The notes below the pieces were generated by a model. The model worked only from the letters and a program-made list of their open reading frames with translations, did not search any database and had not been told where the DNA came from. 64,000 nucleotides of DNA from Ornithinicoccus hortensis (lineage in GTDB: Bacteria > Actinomycetota > Actinomycetes > Actinomycetales > Dermatophilaceae): positions 3,658,001 through 3,722,000 of the forward strand of contig NZ_VFOP01000001.1 in NCBI RefSeq assembly GCF_006716185.1, read 5' to 3'. Position 1 is the first letter of the stretch; every line of letters starts with the position of its first letter. Positions 8,066 through 15,324 of this stretch are shown here, piece after piece. The position numbers were made by a program, and so were the translations under genes.

Positions 8066-10387
8066 ATGACGGACACCCCCACCCGGACCGGCCGGTTCGA
8101 CCCCGCCAGCATGCTCGCGCAGCTCTCCCGAGGCGACGAGCGGCTGATCCATGTGCACCGGGTCTCGGCCCGCGAGGCGGTCACCGCACCGTGGCCGGAC
8201 TGGGTCGATCCGACGGTGTATGCCGCATGGTCGGGTCGCGGGATCACCCACCTGTGGCGGCACCAGGCCGAGGTCGCGGCGCTAGCGCGCGAGGGACGGC
8301 ATGCGGTGTGCGCGACCGGGACCGCCTCCGGAAAGTCGCTGGGCTACCTGCTGCCGGTTCTCTCGGCGCTGGCGGAGGGGACGGCCGCGCCGACGGGGCG
8401 GGGCGCGACGGCCCTCTACCTGGCACCCACGAAGGCCCTGGCGGGCGACCAACTGTCCGGGCTCGAGTCGCTGGCCCTGCCCGGGGTGCGGTGCGCGACC
8501 TACGACGGGGACACCGCCCCCGAGGAACGGCGCTGGATCCGCGACCACGCGCACTACGTGCTGACCAACCCCGACCTGGTGCACCACTCGCTGCTGCCGG
8601 GCCACCCGCAGTGGGCGCCCTTCCTGCGGGCCCTGCGGTTCGTGGTGGTCGACGAGTGCCACGTCTACCGGGGCGTATTCGGGGCGCACGTCTCCGCGGT
8701 GCTGCGGCGGCTGTTGCGGGTGGCGGCCCGCTACCGCGCCCGACCGACGGTCTTGCTCGCCTCGGCGACCGTGGCCGACCCCGCGGGGCACGCCTCGCGG
8801 CTGGTGGGGCAGGACGTGGTGGCGGTCACCGAGGACGCCTCTCCCCGCGAGGCCACGACGTTCGGGCTCTGGGAGCCCCCGTTGACGACCGAGGGCACCC
8901 GTCGCAGCGCCGTCGCCGAGACGGCCGACCTGCTGGCCGATCTCGTGGTGCGCGACGTGCAGACCGTGGCCTTCGCCCGGTCGAGGGTGGGGGTCGAGGT
9001 CGTGGCGCAGGCGGCCCGGCGGGGGCTGGAGCCAGTGGACGCGGGGCTCGCGCGGAGGGTGGCGGCATACCGGGGTGGCTACCTGCCGGAGGAGCGGCGC
9101 GAGCTCGAGGAGCAGCTGCGGTCGCGGACCCTGCTCGGGCTGGCGGCCACCACCGCCCTGGAGCTCGGGATCGACATCGAGGGGCTGGACGCCGCGCTGC
9201 TGGCCGGGTGGCCCGGCACCCGCGCCTCGTTCTGGCAGCAGGCGGGGCGGGCGGGGCGCTCCGGCGCCGAGTCGCTGGCCGTGCTCGTCGCGGGGGACGA
9301 CCCGCTCGACACCTACCTGGTGCACCACCCGGAGGCGATCTTCCGGGCGCCCGTCGAGTCCAGCGTGATCGACCCGGCGAATCCCCAGGTGCTCGCCCCG
9401 CACCTGGCCGCGGCCGCCGCGGAACTGCCGCTCACCGAGGAGGACACGGCGTGGTTCGGTCCGTCGGTGCCCGAGCTGGCCGAGGCCTTGGTGGCCGGTG
9501 GGGTGCTGCGCCGCCGCCCCAAGGGGTGGTACTGGGCCCGCCCGGACCGGGCCGCCGACCACGTGCGGCTGCGTGGCATCGGCCAGCAGGTCCGGATCGT
9601 GGACTCCGGCACCGGCGGGGTGCTCGGCACCGTCGACGAGCCGCGCGCCCCTTCGGTGGTGCACACCGGAGCGGTCTACGTGCACCAGGGACAGCCGTAT
9701 GTCGTGACCGGGCTCGACCTGTCCGACGGCAGCGCCCTCGTGGTCCCGGGGGACCCCGGGTGGAGCACGCAGGCGAGGTCGGTGAGCGAGTTCGTCGTCA
9801 CCGGGGTCCGCGAGGAGGTGGCCTGGGGACCGGTGCGGTTGCACCTGGGGTCGGTGCGGGTGACCAGCCAGGTGACCTCGTTCCTGCGCAGGCTGCCGTC
9901 CGGGGAGGTGATCGGCGAGCACCCGCTGGACCTGCCTCCCTCCTCGCTGGACACGAGCGCCGTCTGGTGGACGATCCCCGAGGCGGAGCTGGCGCGGGCC
10001 GGCGTCGAGGAGGGCGACGTGCCCGGCGCCCTGCACGCTGCCGAGCACGCCTCGATCGGGCTGCTCCCGCTCATCGCGACCTGCGACCGGTGGGACATCG
10101 GCGGGGTCTCGACGGCACTGCACCCGGACACTGGCCTGCCGACGGTGATGGTCTACGACGGGTATCCGGGTGGTGCCGGATTCGCCGAGCGGGGCTTCCA
10201 CCGTGCCGCCGAGTGGCTGACGGCCACGCTGCAGGCGATCGACTCGTGCGGGTGCGCCACCGGGTGCCCGTCCTGCGTACAGTCCCCCAAGTGCGGCAAC
10301 GGGAACAACCCGTTGGACAAGGCGGGAGCGGCGGCGGTCCTGCGACACGTCCTGCTCGGTACCCCGCCTGACGCGACCGGACCCTGA
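8066..10387 (+). CDS. YprA/MrfA-like DEAH-box DNA helicase with DUF1998 domain
   Basis: 773 residues. An SF2 helicase core has ATGTASGKS (Walker A, about 83-91), DECH (about 196-199) and a C-terminal helicase half with QQAGRAGRSG. The last 150 residues form a DUF1998-type domain with the four-cysteine signature C-x5-C-x2-C-x5-C (GCATGCPSCVQSPKCGNGN). In Bacillus MrfA this zinc-like module is needed for mitomycin-lesion repair, so a DNA repair role is likely. The ATG at 8066 has GGAGG abutting it, which is unusually close; a GTG at 8018 is an alternative start. Homologues sit upstream of Tad clusters in many actinobacteria (Rv3649 in M. tuberculosis), as here. Confidence 0.9.
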   Translation: MTDTPTRTGRFDPASMLAQLSRGDERLIHVHRVSAREAVTAPWPDWVDPTVYAAWSGRGITHLWRHQAEVAALAREGRHAVCATGTASGKSLGYLLPVLSALAEGTAAPTGRGATALYLAPTKALAGDQLSGLESLALPGVRCATYDGDTAPEERRWIRDHAHYVLTNPDLVHHSLLPGHPQWAPFLRALRFVVVDECHVYRGVFGAHVSAVLRRLLRVAARYRARPTVLLASATVADPAGHASRLVGQDVVAVTEDASPREATTFGLWEPPLTTEGTRRSAVAETADLLADLVVRDVQTVAFARSRVGVEVVAQAARRGLEPVDAGLARRVAAYRGGYLPEERRELEEQLRSRTLLGLAATTALELGIDIEGLDAALLAGWPGTRASFWQQAGRAGRSGAESLAVLVAGDDPLDTYLVHHPEAIFRAPVESSVIDPANPQVLAPHLAAAAAELPLTEEDTAWFGPSVPELAEALVAGGVLRRRPKGWYWARPDRAADHVRLRGIGQQVRIVDSGTGGVLGTVDEPRAPSVVHTGAVYVHQGQPYVVTGLDLSDGSALVVPGDPGWSTQARSVSEFVVTGVREEVAWGPVRLHLGSVRVTSQVTSFLRRLPSGEVIGEHPLDLPPSSLDTSAVWWTIPEAELARAGVEEGDVPGALHAAEHASIGLLPLIATCDRWDIGGVSTALHPDTGLPTVMVYDGYPGGAGFAERGFHRAAEWLTATLQAIDSCGCATGCPSCVQSPKCGNGNNPLDKAGAAAVLRHVLLGTPPDATGP

Positions 10388-10438
10388 CTCGGCAGTAGTG
10401 TCGGGGCGTCCTGATTTCTACCGCACCGAGGTGGTTCC

Positions 10439-10915
10439 ATGCTCGTCATCGGCTTGATCCTCGTCCTGATCGCCCTCGTGGTGGTCGGGTTCATGGCCTT
10501 CGGCACCGCCAACCTCGACAAGGTCGAGATCGACCTGGGCGTGCTGACGGCCAACCTCAACCCCCTGGAGATCTTCGGCCTGGGTGCCCTGTGCATCGTG
10601 GTCCTGGTGCTCGGGCTGCTCCTGATGTTCACCGGTCTGCGCCGGCAGCGACGCAAGCGCAAGGAGCTGCAGGAGCTCCGGCAGAAGGCCGACCTGGCCG
10701 AGCGCGCCGCACCGCGCCAGGACGCCCGCCCCGAGACGCGTCCCCAGACCCGGCCCCAGGCACGGCCCGAGGCCCGACCCCAGGCACGGCCCGAGAGCGG
10801 GGCACCCCAGCAGAGTCTGCCCAGCGACCGGGCGGTCCGGCGCGACCCCGGGACGCCCCCGGACGGCGACCGGATCGTGACCGACCGCCCTGGAGGTCCC
10901 GACGGCTCCCGCTAG
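10439..10915 (+). CDS. Small two-TM membrane protein with charged Arg/Pro tail (LapA-like)
   Basis: 158 residues, ATG with GAGGTGG upstream. Two hydrophobic helices (about 2-22 and 42-66) are separated by a short loop (DKVEIDLGVLTANL), the layout of LapA/DUF1049-type membrane proteins. After the second helix comes a basic stretch (RRQRRKRKELQELRQK) that could be coiled, then a low-complexity tail of repeated R-P-E/Q-A/T units. The tail is predicted to be cytoplasmic. It follows the helicase by about 50 bp and its end overlaps the end of the convergent pilus gene by 4 bp. Function unknown. Confidence 0.75.
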   Translation: MLVIGLILVLIALVVVGFMAFGTANLDKVEIDLGVLTANLNPLEIFGLGALCIVVLVLGLLLMFTGLRRQRRKRKELQELRQKADLAERAAPRQDARPETRPQTRPQARPEARPQARPESGAPQQSLPSDRAVRRDPGTPPDGDRIVTDRPGGPDGSR

Positions 10916-11343
10916 GGATCCTGGAGCGGCACGCCACCCGCCCGCGCCCGCGCCTGTGCTGCGCCCAGCCCGGTGACGCGGTGCTCGACCTCGACGAGAA
11001 CGGTGATGCTCGGGCCGAGGTCGCCGCTGCCGGCCGCGGTGCGGCACTCGGTGAGCCTGGCCCCGTTGCGGTCGGCGACCACCCCGGCCCGGTCACACGC
11101 GGCCGATCCACTGGCCCCCTGCAAGAGTTGACCCGCGCCCGCCAGTGCCGACAGGTCGGCGGCGGATCGTGCCGCACCGGCCGCCGACAGCGCCGCGCCG
11201 ACGGCGAGCAACAACCCCAGGAGGACCAGGCTCACCGTCGCTATGCCCAGACCGAGGACCGTGGCGGAGCCGCGGTCCCGGGACTCCCCTGGACACAGGA
11301 GACGGCCCTCGCTGCGCGGGTCACCCCGCCCACCCCCGGACAT
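10912..11343 (-). CDS. Rv3654c-like TadE/TadG-type pilus-associated protein
   Basis: 143 residues. After a charged leader comes RDRGSATVLGLG, the prepilin-like junction of the Rv3654c family, then one hydrophobic helix (about 28-50) and a small Ala-rich extracytoplasmic domain with two Cys (about 84 and 100) that could pair. Such proteins are minor pilin-like components of the actinobacterial Tad/Flp system. The start ATG shares one base with the stop of the upstream TadE-like gene (TGATG), implying translational coupling. It is the last gene of the small-pilin half-cluster and converges on the LapA-like gene. Confidence 0.8.
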   Translation of the reverse strand: MSGGGRGDPRSEGRLLCPGESRDRGSATVLGLGIATVSLVLLGLLLAVGAALSAAGAARSAADLSALAGAGQLLQGASGSAACDRAGVVADRNGARLTECRTAAGSGDLGPSITVLVEVEHRVTGLGAAQARARAGGVPLQDP

Positions 11344-11705
11344 CAGCGACCAGCGGGAGCAGCGCCGGGCTCGAGGTCCGCCGCTGCCCGCGAACGGGCC
11401 GCAGGCCCGCCGAACAGCAGCTTGCGGGCGGGCGCCGTCACCTCCACCACGACCTCACCGCCCCCGACGTCGATGTCGATCCGGGACCCCTCCGGCGCGA
11501 CCCGTGCGGCAGCATCCCTCGCCTCCCCCACGGCATCACCGCGGGACGCGGCCCGTGCCGCGACACGGGCCGCGTCCGCGCACCGGACCTGGTCGGCGGC
11601 CAGTCCGAGGCCGGCCAGACAGAGCGCGAGCACCACGAGCACGGCCGGGATGACGACCGCCAGCTCGGCCGTGGCCATCCCGCGCTCGGCGCGGTGCCCG
11701 CGCAT
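11343..11705 (-). CDS. TadE-family minor pilin
   Basis: 120 residues from the ATG at 11705. MRGHRAERGMATAELAVVIP is a textbook TadE start: a short basic leader, Gly before a hydrophobic helix, and Glu five residues into the mature protein. The prepilin peptidase would cut after the Gly. The remainder is a small Ala/Arg/Val-rich periplasmic-side domain. The family forms minor pilins of the Tad (tight adherence) secretion/pilus machine. It sits 2 bp downstream of the DUF4244 gene and is coupled to the next gene by a one-base overlap. Confidence 0.87.
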   Translation of the reverse strand: MRGHRAERGMATAELAVVIPAVLVVLALCLAGLGLAADQVRCADAARVAARAASRGDAVGEARDAAARVAPEGSRIDIDVGGGEVVVEVTAPARKLLFGGPAARSRAAADLEPGAAPAGR

Positions 11706-11707
11706 GG

Positions 11708-11929
11708 TCACAGCGCGACCGACAGCGCAGTCGTGATGACGGTCGTGACGAGTTCGGTAATCCCCCCGGACTTCACGATCGCCAACAGCACCGCGGCGAA
11801 GGCGCACGCGGCCAGCGTGCCCACGGCATACTCCGCCGTCGACATGCCTGCCTCGCGCGCCGCCGCCGCTGCCGCCACCGCTGCACCCAGCCGGCGCCAC
11901 CCGTGGCGCCGCTCCAGTGATTTCCTCAT
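11708..11929 (-). CDS. DUF4244 protein, Flp-type major pilin candidate
   Basis: 73 residues from the ATG at 11929, with GGAGA upstream. The centre reads REAGMSTAEYAVGTLAACA: Gly followed by a Met-Ser-Thr-Ala-Glu-Tyr start of a hydrophobic helix is the Flp prepilin pattern, with Glu5 and Tyr6 in place. The helix continues to about residue 52, followed by a short Thr/Val tail. In actinobacterial Tad clusters this DUF4244 gene occupies the position of the structural pilin. It leads the operon DUF4244-tadE-Rv3654c-like. Upstream, the palindromes at 11948-11964 and 12045-12058 are possible control elements. Confidence 0.82.
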   Translation of the reverse strand: MRKSLERRHGWRRLGAAVAAAAAAREAGMSTAEYAVGTLAACAFAAVLLAIVKSGGITELVTTVITTALSVAL

Positions 11930-11947
11930 GGTTGTCTCCTCCCTGAC

Positions 11948-11964
11948 GGGAACCCGTTGTTCCC
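11948..11964 (-). promoter_or_regulatory. Short hairpin in the pilin gene leader
   Basis: GGGAAC-ccgtt-GTTCCC, a 6-bp stem with a 5-base loop, lies 19 bases upstream of the DUF4244 start and next to its ribosome-binding site. In the transcript it could influence access to the site. It is too short to be a terminator. Role is inference. Confidence 0.3.
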
Positions 11965-12044
11965 TCTGGGTGAGACTCACTCCGCGGGCGGTCGTACCGA
12001 CAGACCCCGGGTCGCTTCTGTGGACGGGTGGCCGGCGGATCCCA

Positions 12045-12058
12045 CGTTGTGCACAACG
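12045..12058. promoter_or_regulatory. Perfect 14-bp palindrome upstream of the pilin operon
   Basis: CGTTGTGCACAACG is a perfect dyad, flanked by CC/GG that extend the symmetry imperfectly. It lies about 115 bp upstream of the DUF4244 start, between this operon and the gene ending at 12133. A transcription-factor operator is plausible. No regulator is assigned. Confidence 0.35.
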
Positions 12059-12132
12059 GGGTCGTTCCGCACGACGTGGTTGCCGGCAGACGGGTGATCG
12101 GCGGGGTCAGCGACCGGCCGTTGCGGCGGTGC

Positions 12133-12531
12133 TCAGCCGTGGATCAGCTGGTCACTGGGCAGCGCGGTGATCAGCCGGGTGACGCCGTCGGGCTGGGTGA
12201 CCCCGAGACGGGCGCTGGCACCGGGGAGGACCCAGACCTTGGGGCTCTCGGTGGAGGCCGCGGTGCCCTCGGGAAGCCACTCGCCGGTCCAGCCGGTGAG
12301 GGCATCGGTCAGGGCGCAGCGTCCGGGGCGGGTCTGCAGGCTGTTCACCTGGACGCGTGCCGGGGCCACCAGGCGCAGGGCGTCGTCGTCCGGGAGGTCG
12401 GTCCCGGTGTTGATGTAGACCTGACCGTAGGCGTCCGCGGGCAGGTCGAGCAGGACCTGCTGGGCGGCCAGCCGGTCGCAGGCGTCAGCGAAGATGCACA
12501 CCCGGATGGAGGGTCCTCGCTGTCGGCTCAC
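12133..12531 (-). CDS. Iron-regulated SIP-like small protein
   Basis: 132 residues from a GTG. The pattern RVCIFADACDRLAAQQVLLD followed by LPADAYGQVYINTG resembles the C-terminal half of siderophore-interacting proteins (SIP domain: a small Rossmann-type fold with IARIL.LP..A....I), but the N-terminal FAD-binding half of SIP ferric reductases is absent. A near-consensus DtxR/IdeR box (12542-12560) sits 11 bp upstream of the start, so repression by iron is likely. A role in iron or siderophore handling is inferred mainly from that box plus weak sequence resemblance. It interrupts the Tad locus together with the dps gene next door. Confidence 0.6.
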   Translation of the reverse strand: MSRQRGPSIRVCIFADACDRLAAQQVLLDLPADAYGQVYINTGTDLPDDDALRLVAPARVQVNSLQTRPGRCALTDALTGWTGEWLPEGTAASTESPKVWVLPGASARLGVTQPDGVTRLITALPSDQLIHG

Positions 12532-12541
12532 GCTTGCGAGT

Positions 12542-12560
12542 GTAGGTTAGCCTAACCAAC
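12542..12560 (-). promoter_or_regulatory. DtxR/IdeR-type iron box
   Basis: GTAGGTTAGCCTAACCAAC matches the DtxR/IdeR consensus TTAGGTTAGSCTAACCTAA at 16 of 19 positions, with a perfect inner dyad AGGTTAGCCTAACC broken only at the flanks. It lies immediately upstream of the SIP-like gene, where bound Fe-regulator would block its promoter. Confidence 0.85.
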
Positions 12561-12607
12561 GCTGGCAACCGGGGCCAGAAGTCCGGTCTTCGTGACCTCT
12601 GACACGT

Positions 12608-12638
12608 CTGCCCCGGGTGCCAGCGGCGCCCGGGGCAG
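12608..12638 (-). terminator. Terminator downstream of dps
   Basis: A 14-bp stem with one G-U wobble: CTGCCCCGGGTGCC, loop agc, then the complement at 12625-12638. It begins 22 bp after the dps stop codon. No strong T-tract follows on the minus strand, common in high-GC genomes. Confidence 0.7.
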
Positions 12639-12660
12639 TGTGGTGGAGCGGATCAGTCGA

Positions 12661-13146
12661 TCAGCCGGCGATGTGCGCCTGCAGGAACCAGCGGTCCTTG
12701 ACCAGGCCCTGCTCGATGGCGATGGCGATGTCCTGGCTGGCGAGGTCGACCTCGTCCAGGCCCTTGATCGCCTCGCGGACGGTCACCAGCGCCGCGTCGA
12801 GCTGCGCGATGACCTGGGGGATCAACTCGGTGGACGAGGTGAAGCCCTCGGTGAGCGCGGGCAGCGTGTTCTTCGCGGCGACGGTCTCGATCCGCGAGTC
12901 GAGCGGCAGGCCCAGGGCGACGACGCGCTCGGCGGCGGTGTCGGCGAACTCCTGCGCGTGGGCGACCACGTCGTCGAGCAGCTCGTGGACCCCGACGAAG
13001 TTCGGGCCACGGACGTGCCAGTGGGCCTGCTTGCCGTCGACGACCAGGGCCTCCATGTCGATCACGACGGGGGTGAGCAGCTGGGCGGCGCCGGCGGCGA
13101 CCTCGGAGGAAGTGGAAAGGGCGTCAGCAGTACGGGTGCTGGTCAT
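12661..13146 (-). CDS. dps: Dps family DNA-binding/ferritin-like protein
   Basis: 161 residues from the ATG at 13146 with GGAGA upstream. Dps oligomers oxidise and store iron with H2O2 and protect DNA during stress. The inter-subunit ferroxidase ligands are all present in the usual spacing: His of KQAHWHVRG, His and Asp of VGVHELLDDVV, and Asp and Glu of EFADTAAER. Helices span about residues 15-155, matching the four-helix ferritin fold. The N-terminus (MTSTRTADALSTSSEVA) is short and not strongly basic, so tight DNA binding is uncertain. Upstream lie an inverted repeat (13252-13269) and a DtxR-like half site, so redox or iron control is likely. Own terminator downstream. Confidence 0.95.
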   Translation of the reverse strand: MTSTRTADALSTSSEVAAGAAQLLTPVVIDMEALVVDGKQAHWHVRGPNFVGVHELLDDVVAHAQEFADTAAERVVALGLPLDSRIETVAAKNTLPALTEGFTSSTELIPQVIAQLDAALVTVREAIKGLDEVDLASQDIAIAIEQGLVKDRWFLQAHIAG

Positions 13147-13251
13147 GGATTCTCCTAAACTTGTTGGTTCGGCCGCGCCGTGTTTCCCGCGGCCTACGAC
13201 CACTAATCTCCTCCATTCGAGACCCCTGTCGCAAGCAAGCCCAGGCTGACC

Positions 13252-13269
13252 TTAGCAACGCCTTGCTAA
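13252..13269. promoter_or_regulatory. Inverted repeat in the dps divergent promoter region
   Basis: TTAGCAACGCCTTGCTAA is a perfect 7-bp inverted repeat around 4 bases. Adjacent AAGGTCAGCCT (minus strand) resembles one half of a DtxR/IdeR box. It lies about 105 bp upstream of dps and 75 bp upstream of the divergent gene at 13344, so it could control either. Confidence 0.45.
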
Positions 13270-13343
13270 CACTGGAAAGCCTTACCTGACCTGCGATGAC
13301 GTAGCATCGTGCGGGCCGACACCGACCACGCCAGGGGGGCGCC

Positions 13344-13838
13344 ATGATCGACCACGTCAGGGTCTTCGCCGAGGACATCGCGGCCGGCCTGGATCCGGGA
13401 GAAAAGGCACTCTTCGCCGGGCAGGCGCACTACACCCACGGGCACGAGGATCTCGGGCGAACCGACCGGTCCGTGTCGTTCGACCCGCTGAACGGTGCGC
13501 AGTGGGAGCCGGCGAATTCGGCGGTCGAGCGGCTCGTCGGGGGCACCACGCTGATCGGCTTCCCGGGCTGCCTCGCGCAACGGCTCGCGGCCGCGGCACA
13601 CACCAACCTGGTCCTGACCGACCAGCGACTGCTGGTGGGTAGTTATGGCGATGGTCCCCTCCGGGTGGAGTGGGCTGCGCCCCGGACGGACCTGGTCGAG
13701 ATCGCGCACCGTCCGAGGTTCCTCCAGGTCGGGAGGGTCGAGGTGGGCTTCGCGGACGGGTCGGCTGTGCGACTCATGTTGGGCATGTTCTCCCCGCGCC
13801 CAGCGAAACGGCTGGTGGCAGCCTTCCGTGACGGCTGA
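13344..13838 (+). CDS. Hypothetical protein, PH-like fold possible
   Basis: 164 residues, ATG with AGGGGGG upstream. I do not recognise a family. Residues 1-30 are acidic and helical. From about 85 on the pattern TNLVLTDQRLLVGSYGDGPL, a hydrophobic strand, then FADGSAVRLMLG resembles bacterial PH-like domains (strand-rich with a final helix PRPAKRLVAAF). No signal peptide or membrane helix. It is divergent from dps across a region with a palindromic element, so it may share stress control with dps. It is the third gene of the block that separates the two Tad half-clusters. Confidence 0.6.
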   Translation: MIDHVRVFAEDIAAGLDPGEKALFAGQAHYTHGHEDLGRTDRSVSFDPLNGAQWEPANSAVERLVGGTTLIGFPGCLAQRLAAAAHTNLVLTDQRLLVGSYGDGPLRVEWAAPRTDLVEIAHRPRFLQVGRVEVGFADGSAVRLMLGMFSPRPAKRLVAAFRDG

Positions 13839-13909
13839 CCCCGAGCACGGCTGATCCGGGCACGGCTGATCGGTCCGCGACGGAGGGCCCGGTCGACCGA
13901 TGCGCTGGA

Positions 13910-14557
13910 TCAGGGGGACAGCAGCACCCCAGTGGCCAGGGCGAGGACGAGCGGGAGCACCGTCGTGAGGATGAAGGCCGGCAGGAAGAGCAGCCCGAGC
14001 GGTAGTACCAGGCGGACCCCGAGGCGCGCGGCGGCCGTCTCCAGCCGCGAGCACCGGTCGCGCCGCAGGTCCGCGGCCGCGGTCGTCAGCAGATCCGCGG
14101 GAGGCACCCCCGCCCGTTGGGCTAGGGCGAGCGCCCGGTGGACGGGCTCCCACTCGGCACCGGCCGCCTCCCAGGCCCGGTCGTCGTAGCCCCAGGCGAG
14201 GGCGGCGGCGACCCGGGCCAGGTCCGTCTCCCGGCGCCCGCCCAGGACCTCGGCGACACCCTCGACCGCTGGGACGACCGCTGATCCGGTGGCGATCGCG
14301 AGCGCAATGAGCTCCATGGCCTCGGTCACGCCGACCTCGGGTGGGGAGCGGCGACGCAGTGGCCGGCCCCGACGCCCCCGCCACGGTGCGCCTCCGCCCC
14401 AGACGTCGCTGAGGCCCCCTACTCCCCCGCGGCGCCGGGGTTCCCAGGCAGCGTTCCTGCGGCCCATGGGTCCCCATGCGAGGAAGACGGCCAGACCGAG
14501 GAGCGCCCCTGGAAGCACCTCCAGGAGGACCGGGGGCAGCAGCTCGGGACCCATCAT
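13910..14557 (-). CDS. TadC-like pilus assembly membrane protein (type II secretion F domain)
   Basis: 215 residues from the ATG pair at 14557/14554, which overlaps the tadB stop (ATGA). The protein begins with a membrane helix (about 14-30), has a cytoplasmic helical region including ELIALAIATGSAVVPAVEGV and LAQRAGVPPADLL (the T2SSF domain), and ends with two close membrane helices (about 180-213). TadB and TadC form the inner-membrane platform on which TadA drives pilus assembly. Residues 36-72 are an unusually Arg/Gly/Trp-rich insert. It is the last gene of the ssd-tadA-tadB-tadC run, all coupled by overlaps. Confidence 0.85.
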   Translation of the reverse strand: MMGPELLPPVLLEVLPGALLGLAVFLAWGPMGRRNAAWEPRRRGGVGGLSDVWGGGAPWRGRRGRPLRRRSPPEVGVTEAMELIALAIATGSAVVPAVEGVAEVLGGRRETDLARVAAALAWGYDDRAWEAAGAEWEPVHRALALAQRAGVPPADLLTTAAADLRRDRCSRLETAAARLGVRLVLPLGLLFLPAFILTTVLPLVLALATGVLLSP

Positions 14558-15324
14558 TCGTCCTCGGTGACCCTGGCCACCATCCGCCGCACGACGACCC
14601 GGCCGAGGAGCAGGGTGACGAGCCCGACGCCAAGGCTCGCCTGCGCGAACGCCGTGCCATACAACGCGCCGGGCGACACCCCCAGCAACATCCCGACGCC
14701 CATCCCACCGACCGGCAGCAGCGTCAGCAAGGTCGAGGTCGCCCGCGCCCCCGCCGTCGCTGCCTCGACCCGTCGCTCCTGTTCGAGCCGGGCCCGCGCG
14801 ACGGTCGCGGCCGTCGTGAGGGCGTCCGCGAGCGGGGCGCCGGTCCGTTCGCTGAGCGCCCAGGCCCGACCGAGCGCCGCCAGGTCGGGGTCGCCACTCC
14901 GACGGGCGATCTTCTGCCAGACGGGGGCCACGGCACGGCCTTCCTGCGCTGCCTGCACGACCGGGACGACGACCTCGTGCCGGACCCGGTCGGACACCGC
15001 CGCACCGGCGACATCGAGGGCCTCGACCGTCGGAAGCCCCGTACGCAGCGCGGCTGCCGCGGAGTCCAGGAGGGTCAGCACGGACCCTTCCCGGGGACGG
15101 TGGATCCTCGGGAGCAGGCCGGACACCCAGCGCGCCACCCCCGAGTCGCGCCACGTCCCGCCGGGGAGCCGGTCTGCCCGACCTGGCGCCGGCGCCCCGA
15201 CCAGCGGGTCCACCATCCCTAACCCAACGGCCGCCCCTAACCCGACGGCTGCTGAGCGCGCCCGCAGCGACCGGCGCGAGGGCCAGCAGAGCACCGCGAG
15301 GCACAGCAGGATGCCGGCGGTCAC
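14554..15324 (-). CDS. TadB-like pilus assembly membrane protein
   Basis: 256 residues. Membrane helices at about 2-40 and near 200-245 bracket a cytoplasmic T2SSF domain (LLDSAAAALRTGLPTVEALD ... ALSERTGAPLADALTTAAT), the paired-helix repeat of secretion F proteins. Forms the Tad inner-membrane platform with TadC. Start ATG overlaps the tadA stop by four bases (ATGA), stop overlaps tadC, so the whole set is translated from one mRNA. Confidence 0.87.
   Translation of the reverse strand: MTAGILLCLAVLCWPSRRSLRARSAAVGLGAAVGLGMVDPLVGAPAPGRADRLPGGTWRDSGVARWVSGLLPRIHRPREGSVLTLLDSAAAALRTGLPTVEALDVAGAAVSDRVRHEVVVPVVQAAQEGRAVAPVWQKIARRSGDPDLAALGRAWALSERTGAPLADALTTAATVARARLEQERRVEAATAGARATSTLLTLLPVGGMGVGMLLGVSPGALYGTAFAQASLGVGLVTLLLGRVVVRRMVARVTEDE

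Noticed and set aside
785-10371. Very long plus-strand open frames opposite the MTase/HNH genes (785-4453) and opposite hppA running into the helicase (5446-10371)
   Set aside because: High-GC antisense frames. Products are Arg/Gly/Pro-rich without any domain, and the opposite-strand or other-frame genes have clear family motifs.
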